Source: an uncultured Opitutales bacterium (lineage in GTDB: Bacteria; Verrucomicrobiota; Verrucomicrobiia; Opitutales; Intestinicryptomonadaceae). From it: a stretch of 21,935 nucleotides of DNA. The stretch lies in the NCBI GenBank assembly GCA_900552245.1, contig URYY01000017.1, forward strand, positions 1-21,935. Direction: 5' to 3'. Below the pieces are notes generated by a model. It did not search any database. It worked only from the letters and a program-made list of their open reading frames with translations, and was not told the origin of the DNA. This document shows, in pieces, positions 1-7,962 of this stretch; the stretch's first letter is position 1, and each line of letters opens with the position of its first letter. A program made the position numbers and the translations under genes.

Positions 1-2
1 AG

Positions 3-773
3 ACGGGCGGCGTTGACAGGCTTCAGTATTCAAAAGGCATAAAGGGGCAACTCGGCGGAGTAAACGCGCCGACTGTCTTTAACGCGACTTTCCACCACCG
101 CCAGTTCTGGGACGGACGTGCGGCAAATTTGGAAGAGCAAGCCGGTGGCCCGCCGTTAAATCCTGTTGAAATGGGCTCCACTTCATGGGATCAGATTTGC
201 GCGAAATTAAATAAGGACGAAAAGTTTAAGAAGGAATTTACGGCAGTTTATCCCGATGGTTTCAGCGGTAAAAATATCTGCGATGCCATAGCGGAATTTG
301 AACGCACACTCGTAACCCCCAACGCCCGCTTTGATAAATATTTGCGTGGCGATAAGACAGCACTTACTGCCGATGAAATCCGCGGTTACGAGCTCTTCAA
401 GGCTGCGAAGTGCGCAAACTGCCATGCGGGCGCAAATCTAGGAGGTTTAACATTTGAATACATGGGAGTTTTGAAAGATTACTTTGCCGATAGAGGCAAT
501 GTAACCGAGGCCGACAAAGGCTTGTACAACTTCCAAAAAGACGATAAGAATATAGGAAAATTCAAGGTTCCGACTCTGAGAAATGTAGAGCTCACACCGC
601 CCTATTTCCACGACGGAACAGTGACATCTCTAAAGGAAGCCGCCGCGCACATGGTAAAGTACCAAGCGGGTGTAAAGCTGTCGGAACAGGATATTGAAGA
701 CATAGTAAAGTTCCTGTACACGCTGACAGGCGAGTACAATGGCAAGCCCCTCAGCCAAAATGACCAAAAGTAA
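3..773 (+). CDS. Di-haem cytochrome c peroxidase, C-terminal part (5' end outside window)
   Basis: The reading frame is open from base 3, so the gene begins before the window; the TTG at 129 is internal because conserved sequence (VNAPTVFNATFHHRQFWDGR) lies upstream of it. This is the MauG/bacterial cytochrome c peroxidase family, periplasmic enzymes that reduce hydrogen peroxide with electrons from small cytochromes. Seen directly: the QFWDGRA and NPVEMG segments, a haem-binding CANCH at bases 411-425 (the C-terminal haem), and the TPPYFHDGTVTSLKEA block followed by a Met that is the usual haem-ligand region. The N-terminal haem motif and any signal peptide are off the window. It is the only + strand gene and is followed by a hairpin terminator. 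A MauG-like role other than peroxide reduction cannot be excluded from the visible part. Confidence 0.93.
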   Translation, partial: TGGVDRLQYSKGIKGQLGGVNAPTVFNATFHHRQFWDGRAANLEEQAGGPPLNPVEMGSTSWDQICAKLNKDEKFKKEFTAVYPDGFSGKNICDAIAEFERTLVTPNARFDKYLRGDKTALTADEIRGYELFKAAKCANCHAGANLGGLTFEYMGVLKDYFADRGNVTEADKGLYNFQKDDKNIGKFKVPTLRNVELTPPYFHDGTVTSLKEAAAHMVKYQAGVKLSEQDIEDIVKFLYTLTGEYNGKPLSQNDQK

Positions 774-793
774 ATAAGGCCTTTAACTAAAAT

Positions 794-831
794 AAAAGCG
801 GCGTCTGCTAATTTGCGGGCGTCGCTTTTTT
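794..831. terminator. Bidirectional intrinsic terminator between convergent genes
   Basis: A 10-bp stem pairs 794-803 with 820-829 (one G-U pair), with an A-tract on the left and a T-tract on the right. It lies 20 bases after the peroxidase stop codon and 45 bases beyond the stop of the - strand nucleotidyltransferase gene, so it can end transcription from both sides. Confidence 0.8.
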
Positions 832-875
832 ATTTATTCTTTTCTCAAAGATTATTGCTACTGTATAGAAACAAA

Positions 876-1736
876 CTAGTGCCTATTTTCAGCAAGGAAG
901 CGCTCTACTGCCGGGATATCCTCTCTGTAAGTAACCCCCTGCCAACGCTCAAAACTCGGCAATACGCGAACTTTTACACGTCCATCTTTAACGGCCTTGT
1001 TGACGGCAAAGGGCAAGTAAAATTCCGCCTTTAAGTCGCCCGATTTTTCGCGCAAAAATTCTTTAAAATCGCGGCTTAGTATATCGAATATATATGGAGA
1101 AAAACCCCAGAAATTCATCGACACTAAAGTCGTTTTGGGAAAGACATCTCCCTTTTCATCGCTTACATTTAAATCATCGCAAGCCGAAAGCCCAGTGCGC
1201 TCTTCAACATCAATCAAGTAGCCCCCGTCTGAAACTTTGCAAATTCCGCGAGATACAGAGCCGTTTTCGGACAAAGTGTTCCCGAGCTCGTAAGCTGCTA
1301 GCGCAAAAGTATCCTCTAGGCCCTCGTCGAGAAAATCAGCAATTAACTTGTATGAACCCGCCCCGTAATAGTCGTCGGCATTTATAACTAGAAATGGGTT
1401 TTTGATTAAGTCTTTGCAGGCTAAGACCGCTTGACCCGTGCCCCAAGGCTTAGTTCTGCCCTTCGGGGCTTCAAAGCCCTCAGGTAGGTCGTCTAGCGAT
1501 TGAAATGCGTAGGCAATTTCAACTTTTCCCTCGTGCTTTCCCGAAACCTCCGCCTTAAATTCGGCTTCAATATCTTTGCGTATCACAAAGACTACCTGCT
1601 CAAAGCCCGCCGAAATTGCGTCTTCTATGGCAAAGTCCAAAAGCGTGTTTTGATTTTTGCCGAATTTATTAAGCTGCTTTAAACCTCCAAAGCGGCTTCC
1701 CATTCCAGCCGCCATTACAAGTAAAGTTTTTTTCAT
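876..1736 (-). CDS. Sugar nucleotidyltransferase (NTP-transferase family)
   Basis: This 286-residue cytoplasmic protein has the GT-A-like nucleotidyltransferase fold of NDP-sugar pyrophosphorylases. The N-terminus carries the nucleotide-binding signature AAGMGSRFGGLKQ (about residues 9-21), and INADDYYG (about 118-125) supplies the acidic metal-binding residues. The exact sugar and nucleotide cannot be read from sequence. The family is often annotated simply as nucleotidyltransferase and may activate a sugar phosphate for envelope polysaccharide. The start ATG overlaps the ruvC stop in an ATGA arrangement, implying translational coupling, and an AAGGA sits 6 bases upstream. It is the last gene of the lolC-lolD-ruvC unit. 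Identity of the family is firm; the substrate is unknown. Confidence 0.85.
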   Translation of the reverse strand: MKKTLLVMAAGMGSRFGGLKQLNKFGKNQNTLLDFAIEDAISAGFEQVVFVIRKDIEAEFKAEVSGKHEGKVEIAYAFQSLDDLPEGFEAPKGRTKPWGTGQAVLACKDLIKNPFLVINADDYYGAGSYKLIADFLDEGLEDTFALAAYELGNTLSENGSVSRGICKVSDGGYLIDVEERTGLSACDDLNVSDEKGDVFPKTTLVSMNFWGFSPYIFDILSRDFKEFLREKSGDLKAEFYLPFAVNKAVKDGRVKVRVLPSFERWQGVTYREDIPAVERFLAENRH

Positions 1737-2338
1737 ACCAAATCCTTGTGTGTAAATATGTGGGCAAGCGCCGCCGCAGCCGCGTCGGATTCATCAAAGC
1801 CAAGCGCTTGAATTTTTAATATTGAAGCCACTGTTTTAGAGACCTGCTCTTTGCTCGCGCGTCCAAAACCCACCACGGCCTGCTTTATTCTAAGCGGCGG
1901 ATACTCGTAAACGGGAACGTCAAAATTTGCTACGGCCGCTATCGCAGCTCCGCGCGCGGAGCCCAAAATAAGGGCTGTCTGGTTGTTTTGCACATAAATA
2001 GTCTGCTCTACGGCGGCGGCGTCTACACTGAATTTTTTTGCCATTTTCTCAACAGCCCTAAAAATTTCGCGCAAGCACTCCGCCTGAGTTAGGCGCGGGC
2101 TATTGTGAACAAGCTCCGAAGCTAAAAATTCGGGAGCGGAATTCTGAAGCTGCCTTACAACCGCAATGCCCGTTCCGCGCAAGCTAGGGTCTATGCCTAT
2201 TACGGTTCCGAAGAAACCAACCCTAGTGTATGCCTTGGACTTTGATAGAGTTTCGCGAGCGCAACTCAAGACGTCTCTGCCGCTTTCCATGCGGGCAATT
2301 TTTTGAGCCCATAGCAATCTCGAACTTTTGTTAGCCAT
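1733..2338 (-). CDS. ruvC: Holliday junction resolvase RuvC
   Basis: RuvC is the endonuclease that cuts four-way DNA junctions made during recombination, working with RuvAB. The fold is RNase H-like with four acidic residues. Seen here: the first Asp in GIDPSLRGTG, the Glu in VEQTIYVQNNQTA, and a C-terminal DESDAAAAALAH that aligns with the two final catalytic Asp residues and the conserved His. At 201 residues it is longer than usual because about 45 residues precede the GIDP motif. A second ATG at base 2290 would shorten this but still leave an extension. RuvA and RuvB are not in the window. It sits 2 bases after the lolD stop at its 5' side is untrue in transcription order: lolD is upstream, ending at 2341, and ruvC starts at 2338, so the two are almost certainly cotranscribed. 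Confidence 0.93.
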   Translation of the reverse strand: MANKSSRLLWAQKIARMESGRDVLSCARETLSKSKAYTRVGFFGTVIGIDPSLRGTGIAVVRQLQNSAPEFLASELVHNSPRLTQAECLREIFRAVEKMAKKFSVDAAAVEQTIYVQNNQTALILGSARGAAIAAVANFDVPVYEYPPLRIKQAVVGFGRASKEQVSKTVASILKIQALGFDESDAAAAALAHIFTHKDLV

Positions 2339-2340
2339 TT

Positions 2341-3024
2341 TTAGGATTCAAAAATCTCGCCGTGCCTTAAAATTAAATTTCTCGAAGTGCGCTTTGCAAA
2401 GTCCGGATTGTGCGTGACAAGCAAGAGAGCCGTGCGCTCGCGCTTGCACAAATCCAAAAACATCTCCATAACTTCAGCACCCGTATCCTCGTCCAAATTT
2501 CCCGTCGGCTCGTCTGCCAAAATGACGCTTGGGTTATTTAAAATTGCTCGCGCGATTGCAACCCTCTGGCGCTCGCCGCCCGATAGCTGCTGAGGCATGT
2601 GCATAAATCTCTCCGATAGCCCCACGTGCGCAAGAATATCCCTGGCCCTGCTCCTTGCCTTTGGCAAGGAGCGCCCTGCAATTCTTGCTGCAAAGACGAC
2701 GTTTTCAAGAGCGTTTAATTCGGGTATTAGGCAATATGCCTGAAACACAAAGCCCATGTAGCAAGCTCTCAACTTTGCCTGCTTTGAGTTCGATAGATTA
2801 TCGACCCTCCTATCGTCCCAATAGACCTCTCCGGAACTAGGAGCATCTAGGCAGGAAGCTATGTTTAAAAATGTGGTCTTGCCCGCGCCGCTTTCGCCGC
2901 GCAAACTCGCGCTCTCGCCCTCTCTCAGCGTTAGCTTTGCCCCGCGCAAGACTTCTATTACCCTGCCGTCAGGCGAGTCAAAACTCTTCTTTAAGTTTTC
3001 TATTTTAAGAACTTCCCTACTCAT
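2341..3024 (-). CDS. lolD: LolD-type ABC transporter ATP-binding protein
   Basis: This 227-residue ATPase belongs to the MacB/LolD/FtsE group. It shows a Walker A (GESGAGKTT, about residues 42-50), a Q-loop region (GFVFQAY), the ABC signature LSGGERQRVAIARA, Walker B plus D-loop (VILADEPTGNLD) and the H-loop His in LLVTHN. In the LolCDE system the ATPase powers release of lipoproteins from the inner membrane to the carrier LolA. The gene overlaps the 3' end of the permease gene by 8 bases, so the two are coupled and the proteins probably form one complex. Related exporters (MacB-type) have similar ATPases; the Lol assignment rests on the partner permease. Confidence 0.92.
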   Translation of the reverse strand: MSREVLKIENLKKSFDSPDGRVIEVLRGAKLTLREGESASLRGESGAGKTTFLNIASCLDAPSSGEVYWDDRRVDNLSNSKQAKLRACYMGFVFQAYCLIPELNALENVVFAARIAGRSLPKARSRARDILAHVGLSERFMHMPQQLSGGERQRVAIARAILNNPSVILADEPTGNLDEDTGAEVMEMFLDLCKRERTALLLVTHNPDFAKRTSRNLILRHGEIFES

Positions 3025-4249
3025 TTCTCATAGCCTCCGAAGCCTTTAGTCGCGAGGCCCTCCAAGCCGGCAAAAGCCCCGCCAACGTACATAAAACCAC
3101 TGCAAATAAGCAGGCAAACAGCGCGTCCGAAAATACGTATTTTACCGGCAAATTCGAGAAATGGTAAAACTGCCTGAGCGTATCCTCACCCACAATCAAC
3201 CTCACAAGCGGCGCCCTAAAGTGCAGCAAGACAAATGTAAATATAAGCCCGACTATAGCCCCCAAAACGCCTATGATAAAGCCCTGCAAGCAATAGCAAG
3301 CGGCAATCTGCCCAGGGCGTGCGCCCATTGCACCAACTAAGCCTATCTCCTTTGTCTTTCTAAGCACGGTTGTGTATAGCGAAGAACATATTGAAAAGGA
3401 CGCAACTATGATTATCAGCATTATTATGACAGACATCATGACTTTTTCGGTTGCTATCACCCTCAAAAAGGCGGCATTTCCGGTTAGCCACGTATAGGCC
3501 TGCAAGGGGTAACTAAGCATATCAGCATTGAGCCTCTTTGCAAAATTTACCTCATTTACCCCATCTTTTAACTTTAGAACTATCGAGTGGTAGCCCTCGC
3601 CAAGCATGTATAAATCGCGCATTCTTCTGAGCGATACAAGGCAGACATTGTTGTCTATGTCGGAAAAGCCCGTATTTAAATACCCCACTACCTCCAGGCG
3701 CGCTGGCATTGGAACTTCCTCTTTTGAAAGCTTCTCTAGCAATGTGGGCGCATAAACTTCAACGGTATCGCCAACAGATATCCCAAGTGCGTTTGCTATG
3801 TGTATGCCGACAATTATCGAATTGTCGTCAAGCTCGTCAATATCTCCCAAGCGAATAAAATTTTTCTCGGCAATGGGTATTGCGCACTCGCCTGAAATAG
3901 TGTCGTAAGAGCGCAACATAGGGTAAGTCGGCATATTGCCGCTCATTAACATTACAGAGCCTCGGGCAAGCTTCTCTACCTTTTCGACTTCGGGGCAAGC
4001 CTTGAGTTTTTCCACGACTTTGTCGGCCTCCTTGCCCATAATTCGGCCGTTTGCCTCTATCGTAATTTGCCCGCCCGTATCCTTTAGCTTTACGGCAATT
4101 TCCGAGTGGAAGCCATTCATCACGCTCTGAGTCCCGAATAGCGCAAGCACGCCCAAGGCGACGCCCAATACCGATACCAAGGTAAAAAACGCCACTTTGC
4201 GCCCCGTCGGGAATAGCTGTTTAAAGGCTATGTATATCCACCATCTCAT
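3017..4249 (-). CDS. lolC: LolC/LolE-type lipoprotein-releasing permease
   Basis: This 410-residue inner-membrane protein has the FtsX/MacB permease layout. One transmembrane helix lies near the N-terminus (about residues 19-42), followed by a large periplasmic domain (about 45-265) and three C-terminal helices (about 270-400). The segment KTKEIGLVGAMGARPGQI between the later helices is the typical FtsX-domain cytoplasmic loop. The length and the N-terminal QSVMNGFHSEI segment resemble LolC/LolE more than MacB, which carries its ATPase fused. Only one permease gene is present here, so it may act as a homodimer or pair with a subunit encoded elsewhere; C and E cannot be told apart. The start lies only 14 bases beyond the T-tract of the lysS terminator and has no clear Shine-Dalgarno. 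Confidence 0.88.
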   Translation of the reverse strand: MRWWIYIAFKQLFPTGRKVAFFTLVSVLGVALGVLALFGTQSVMNGFHSEIAVKLKDTGGQITIEANGRIMGKEADKVVEKLKACPEVEKVEKLARGSVMLMSGNMPTYPMLRSYDTISGECAIPIAEKNFIRLGDIDELDDNSIIVGIHIANALGISVGDTVEVYAPTLLEKLSKEEVPMPARLEVVGYLNTGFSDIDNNVCLVSLRRMRDLYMLGEGYHSIVLKLKDGVNEVNFAKRLNADMLSYPLQAYTWLTGNAAFLRVIATEKVMMSVIIMLIIIVASFSICSSLYTTVLRKTKEIGLVGAMGARPGQIAACYCLQGFIIGVLGAIVGLIFTFVLLHFRAPLVRLIVGEDTLRQFYHFSNLPVKYVFSDALFACLFAVVLCTLAGLLPAWRASRLKASEAMRNE

Positions 4250-4262
4250 AGTTTTTAGAGTT

Positions 4263-4310
4263 AAAAAAAGCGGAGCTTTCGAGACTTTTTGCAGTTCCTA
4301 AAAGCTCCGC
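4263..4310 (-). terminator. Intrinsic terminator of lysS
   Basis: A perfect 10-bp stem pairs 4270-4279 with 4301-4310 around a 20-base loop. On the - strand the stem is followed by a run of T residues (4263-4269). It begins 10 bases after the lysS stop and ends just before the lolC-like start codon. Confidence 0.88.
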
Positions 4311-4319
4311 GAAAAAACG

Positions 4320-5810
4320 CTATTGCTGCTCAGGACGCAAGGATGGGAAGAGAATTGTATCTCTTATATTTGCAGCTCCTGTAAGCAGAATTATTAGGCG
4401 GTCAATACCAATTCCCATTCCGCCCGCCGGAGGCATTCCGTATTCGAGAGCCTCCAAGAAGTTGTTGTCGAGCTTCTGAATTTCCTCGCCTACCTGAGCT
4501 TCAAACATCTCGCGCTGAATGAACGGATCATTTTGCTCGGAGTACGCTGGCGCAATTTCCTGACCGTTTATGCAAAGTTCAAAAACGTCTATCACGCCGC
4601 TATCCTGCTTATTTATCTTTGCAAGCGGGCAAAGCTCCTTCTCTATGTGAGTTACAAAAGTTGGCTGAATTAGGAAGGGTTCTATAAGCTTTCCATAGAC
4701 CTCGTTAGTCAGCTCGTAATCTTCCCAAGTTTCGTCGATTCCGTCGAGACCAAGCCTTTTGCAGCCCTCGATTTTTTCGGCCTTTGAGCGAGAGAACCAA
4801 TCTTTGTCTCCGGTTTTTTCTATAATTAAATCCTTGTAGTCTACAACTCTCCAATCGCCGCCAAGCTCAATTATTGTGCCGTCGTAGCGCTTTACGGAAG
4901 TAGTGCCTATGACGGTGTTGCAAAGGTGCAAGACCAGGCTCTTTATAAGCTCCATCATGCCCTTGTAATCGCTGTAAGCCTGATACACCTCAAGCATTGT
5001 AAATTCCGGATTGTGGCGGCGGTCAATGCCTTCGTTTCTGAAGTTTCTGCCTATTTCAAAAACTCTATCCAAACCGCCCACGAGACAGCGCTTCAAAAAG
5101 AGCTCTGGAGAAATTCTCATGTAAAACTGGCAATCTAGCGCATTAAAGTGAGTTATGAAAGGCTTTGCCGCAGCGCCCCCTGCAACGCCCTGAAGCATTG
5201 GTGTTTCCACCTCTATAAAGTCGCGCCCCCAGAGGAATTTTCTTATCTCTTCAATAATGCGGCTTCTCATGATAAAACGGTCGCGCGATTCCTTGTTTAC
5301 GATTAAATCCAAATATCTCTGGCGGTAAATTTGCTCGCTATCAGTAAGCCCGTGCCACTTTTCGGGTAGCGGGCGAAGAGCCTTGCTGAGCAATTTATAG
5401 TCGCTTACGCGCACCGTAATTTCGCCTGTCTTTGTCAAAAATAGCTTGCCTTTAACGCCTATGATATCGCCGATATCAATCATCTTTTTAAAATCCTCAT
5501 TGTACTTTCCCTCCGGCAAATCGTCGCGAGAGAAGTAGAGCTGCATTATGCCCTTTCTATCTTGGATTTTAACAAAGCTTGCCTTGCCCATCAAACGGTA
5601 AACCAAAATTCTGCCCGCAAGGCTCACTTCCTGCCCCTCTCCCTTTTGCTCAAAGAGTTTTTTGGCCTCTTCGCTCGTGTGCGTCGGCTGCCAATTCTGG
5701 CTAAACGGGTCAAAGCCCTTCGCGCGCATCGCTTCAAGCTTGGCCTTTCTCACGGAGTAAAGGTCGTGCGTGTTTTCGTGCTGAATCTTATTTTGATCTG
5801 CGTTTTCCAT
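4320..5810 (-). CDS. lysS: Lysyl-tRNA synthetase, class II
   Basis: This cytoplasmic enzyme attaches lysine to tRNA-Lys. The 496-residue length matches bacterial class II LysRS. The N-terminal OB-fold anticodon-binding domain spans about residues 60-160 (VSLAGRILVYRLMGKASFVK). Class II motif 2 is in FEIGRNFRNEGID with the following RHNPEFTMLE, and motif 3 is GMGIGIDRLIILL near the C-terminus. All look intact. The start ATG at 5810 has no Shine-Dalgarno, as for several genes here. It is 70 bases downstream of the aminopeptidase stop and closed by a strong terminator. Confidence 0.97.
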   Translation of the reverse strand: MENADQNKIQHENTHDLYSVRKAKLEAMRAKGFDPFSQNWQPTHTSEEAKKLFEQKGEGQEVSLAGRILVYRLMGKASFVKIQDRKGIMQLYFSRDDLPEGKYNEDFKKMIDIGDIIGVKGKLFLTKTGEITVRVSDYKLLSKALRPLPEKWHGLTDSEQIYRQRYLDLIVNKESRDRFIMRSRIIEEIRKFLWGRDFIEVETPMLQGVAGGAAAKPFITHFNALDCQFYMRISPELFLKRCLVGGLDRVFEIGRNFRNEGIDRRHNPEFTMLEVYQAYSDYKGMMELIKSLVLHLCNTVIGTTSVKRYDGTIIELGGDWRVVDYKDLIIEKTGDKDWFSRSKAEKIEGCKRLGLDGIDETWEDYELTNEVYGKLIEPFLIQPTFVTHIEKELCPLAKINKQDSGVIDVFELCINGQEIAPAYSEQNDPFIQREMFEAQVGEEIQKLDNNFLEALEYGMPPAGGMGIGIDRLIILLTGAANIRDTILFPSLRPEQQ

Positions 5811-5880
5811 GGTGAAAAATTTTACGATTAAAGCTAATATTTAAAATTCTTTAGGCAAACATATTCTGTTTAATCCGCCT

Positions 5881-6999
5881 TTATTTGAGCAGATTTTCAG
5901 GATTTAGAGCAAGCAGTTCCGGAAGCACAAAGAGTCCGTTTTCGCGAACTTTTACTCCGTCAAAGTAAATCTCGCCGCCGCCGTACTCCGGAGTCTGTAT
6001 GCAGACCATATCCCAGTGTATCTTGGAGCGGTTTGAATTGTCCGCCTCGGCGTAGGCTTGGCCTGGCGTAAAGTGGAATGAGCCCGCAATTTTTTCGTCA
6101 AACAGAATGTCGCGCATTGGGCGATTTATAAGCGGATTTACGCCTATTGCAAATTCGCCGACGTAACTTGCACCTTCGTCGGACGAAAGTATATCCCGCA
6201 ACTTGTCGGCATTCATAGAAGCGTCTGCATTTACTATTTTTCCGTCTTTAAATTCCAGCCTTATTCCGTCAAACGAAATCCCGTTGTAAACCGTGGGAGC
6301 CGTGTAGCTTATTACGCCATTTACGCTATTTTTAACTGGAGCAGTGAACACTTCGCCATCGGGTATATTCATTTCACCGGCGCAAACTATTGCGGGAATA
6401 TCCTTTATAGAGAAGGTCAAATCCGAACCGTTTCCCAATATGCGAACCTCGTCCGTCTTTTGCATCAAATCTCGCAAAACTCCCATTGGAGCTGCCAACT
6501 TTGAGTAGTCGAAAGTGCAGACGTCAAAGTAAAAATCTTCAAAGGCTTCAGTGCTCATACCCGCCTGCTGCGCCATAGCGGGCGTTGGCCAGCGCAGGAC
6601 TACCCACTTTGTCTTGTCCACTCTCCAATTTAGTGCGGCCTTCATAGCGGAGCTAATTTTTGCAACTTTTTCGTGCGGAATATCGCCGCTTTCAAAGATA
6701 TTGTTCGAGCCCCTTATTGCGATGTATGCTTGCATCTTCTTCATTCTAGCAAGCTCTAAATCCGCCAGGGTCTGCAAGCGCGAATCGCTAGAGCAAAGCG
6801 CAAGCTTTCTATTTATGCGCGAATTTGAGAGATTTACAAAGGGATTTGCGCCTAAATTCGCAACTTCCTCCACCAGTGCCTCAACCATTTCCGGCGGCAC
6901 TTCAAACATGTCAAGCAGGACGTTCTCGCCATCTGCTACTTTTACCGAATATTCGCAAAGCAACTTTGCAAGCTTATTGTATCTCAAATCTTTTGCCAT
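5881..6999 (-). CDS. M29-family (thermophilic type) metallo-aminopeptidase
   Basis: A 372-residue cytoplasmic leucyl-type aminopeptidase of family M29, which removes N-terminal residues from peptides using two metal ions. Family landmarks visible are GEMNIPDGEVFTAPV (first metal-ligand Glu region, about residue 210), GEFAIGVNP, the block FDEKIAGSFHFTPGQAYAEA (His and Tyr region) and IHWDMV, which holds the final His and Asp ligands. The length is slightly below the roughly 400 residues common in the family. The gene starts 21 bases after the stop of the LolA-like gene and is probably cotranscribed with it and with lysS. No Shine-Dalgarno is evident; the leader is AT-rich. The metal and the peptide preference cannot be inferred. 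Confidence 0.9.
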   Translation of the reverse strand: MAKDLRYNKLAKLLCEYSVKVADGENVLLDMFEVPPEMVEALVEEVANLGANPFVNLSNSRINRKLALCSSDSRLQTLADLELARMKKMQAYIAIRGSNNIFESGDIPHEKVAKISSAMKAALNWRVDKTKWVVLRWPTPAMAQQAGMSTEAFEDFYFDVCTFDYSKLAAPMGVLRDLMQKTDEVRILGNGSDLTFSIKDIPAIVCAGEMNIPDGEVFTAPVKNSVNGVISYTAPTVYNGISFDGIRLEFKDGKIVNADASMNADKLRDILSSDEGASYVGEFAIGVNPLINRPMRDILFDEKIAGSFHFTPGQAYAEADNSNRSKIHWDMVCIQTPEYGGGEIYFDGVKVRENGLFVLPELLALNPENLLK

Positions 7000-7020
7000 A
7001 ATTACAATATATTAAAATTT

Positions 7021-7854
7021 TTATAGATTCTTTAAATCTGCAGGCGCTTCAAAATATTTTGAAAGCTCATTAACTTCAAATACACCTGCCGGAAATTTGT
7101 CCAAAAATTTTGCGGAAACTATTTTTATAGTGTCTCTATCCCGCGAATTTTTGTCGAACATTTCAAGTTCTTTTACAATCCACTTTTCATCAAATTTTTT
7201 AACGCTGCCAAGCGATAAAACCCTGCTTACATCACCATCTTTATCGAAATACTCAGTCTGAAATGGCGCGTTAAATTCGCGGCTTAGTGCAACTCTTATT
7301 TTTGATATTCCTGAAAAGTTTTCAGGAGCCATCAAATCGTAGAAATGCACCGCTCTAGCCACCCTGCCCGGCCCATAATAGGTGCTTTTCCATGTTTTAA
7401 AAGGCATAAGGACATCGAATGGCGAATATATAATTCCATCCATAAGAGGCGCTAACCAATTTGTCTTTTCTAGCTTTTCAGTCTTGCCGTCTTTAAATCT
7501 ATAAATTTCAGAATTGCCGGAATTGCCCAGAATGAGAAAATTTACGGCTGTAGAATCAGACCTATTTTTTAAAGAAATTCTGATATTTCCCTGATTTATA
7601 TCGCCTGCGGTTCCCCAAATCAGACCGTCGTAAAAGCTGCTTTCGCCCCTGCGCGGCTTGTGTTCCAAAGTAAAGGCAAAACAGTAGTCCGCCGCCGGTC
7701 TTGTGCGCGAAAATTCCGACCATCGCTCAGTGGCCTCCTCTTCTGTGAGCGGAAAGACTCTTGAAGACGCTCCGCCCCTAACACCCTGCGCCTGCGCAAA
7801 GATTGAAGCTAATATAAAAATAATAAAAAGTAAAATTCTTAGCGAGACTTTCAT
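7021..7854 (-). CDS. Secreted LolA-like protein (outer membrane lipoprotein-sorting family, tentative)
   Basis: The frame is open from 7962, but the ATG at 7854 is preferred because it begins a signal peptide (MKVSLRILLFIIFILASIFA, probable cleavage after AQA near residue 22), and the longer version would run through the secG terminator. The mature protein of about 255 residues is predicted periplasmic. Its pattern of beta-strand segments, with SPFDVLMPF, then an Arg/Lys-rich middle, then TEYFDKDGDVSRVLSLGSVK and a closing DTIKIVSAKF, resembles the LolA-like family that binds lipoprotein acyl chains. The match is by pattern only. The link is suggestive because a LolCD-type exporter is encoded 3 kb away, but the genes are in separate units. 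The alternative is an unrelated secreted protein with a LolA-like beta fold. Confidence 0.6.
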   Translation of the reverse strand: MKVSLRILLFIIFILASIFAQAQGVRGGASSRVFPLTEEEATERWSEFSRTRPAADYCFAFTLEHKPRRGESSFYDGLIWGTAGDINQGNIRISLKNRSDSTAVNFLILGNSGNSEIYRFKDGKTEKLEKTNWLAPLMDGIIYSPFDVLMPFKTWKSTYYGPGRVARAVHFYDLMAPENFSGISKIRVALSREFNAPFQTEYFDKDGDVSRVLSLGSVKKFDEKWIVKELEMFDKNSRDRDTIKIVSAKFLDKFPAGVFEVNELSKYFEAPADLKNL

Positions 7855-7868
7855 AGTGTCAATAATTG

Positions 7869-7900
7869 CCAATTTTAATTGGAAAAGTCGAAATTTTTCG
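7869..7900. repeat. Two adjacent short inverted repeats before the LolA-like gene
   Basis: CCAATT/AATTGG with a 2-base spacer occupies 7869-7882, and CGAAA/TTTCG with a 2-base spacer occupies 7889-7900. Both lie between the secG terminator and the LolA-like start codon (7854). They could be operator half-sites or chance palindromes in AT-rich sequence. Confidence 0.35.
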
Positions 7901-7906
7901 CGCAAT

Positions 7907-7937
7907 AAAAAGGGCACAAGCTCACACACTTGCGCCC
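7907..7937 (-). terminator. Intrinsic terminator of secG
   Basis: A 9-bp stem with one G-U pair joins 7912-7920 with 7929-7937 around an 8-base loop. A T-tract follows on the - strand (7907-7911). It begins 26 bases after the secG stop. Confidence 0.82.
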
Positions 7938-7962
7938 AAATCAAAACTGAATCAAAGGACAA

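Noticed and set aside
5851..5880. Hairpin after the aminopeptidase gene
   Set aside because: The stem has a 5-base bulge and no real T-tract, so cotranscription with lysS seems more likely than termination.
7855..7962. 36-residue N-terminal extension of the LolA-like protein
   Set aside because: It would place the signal peptide internally and translate through the secG terminator hairpin.
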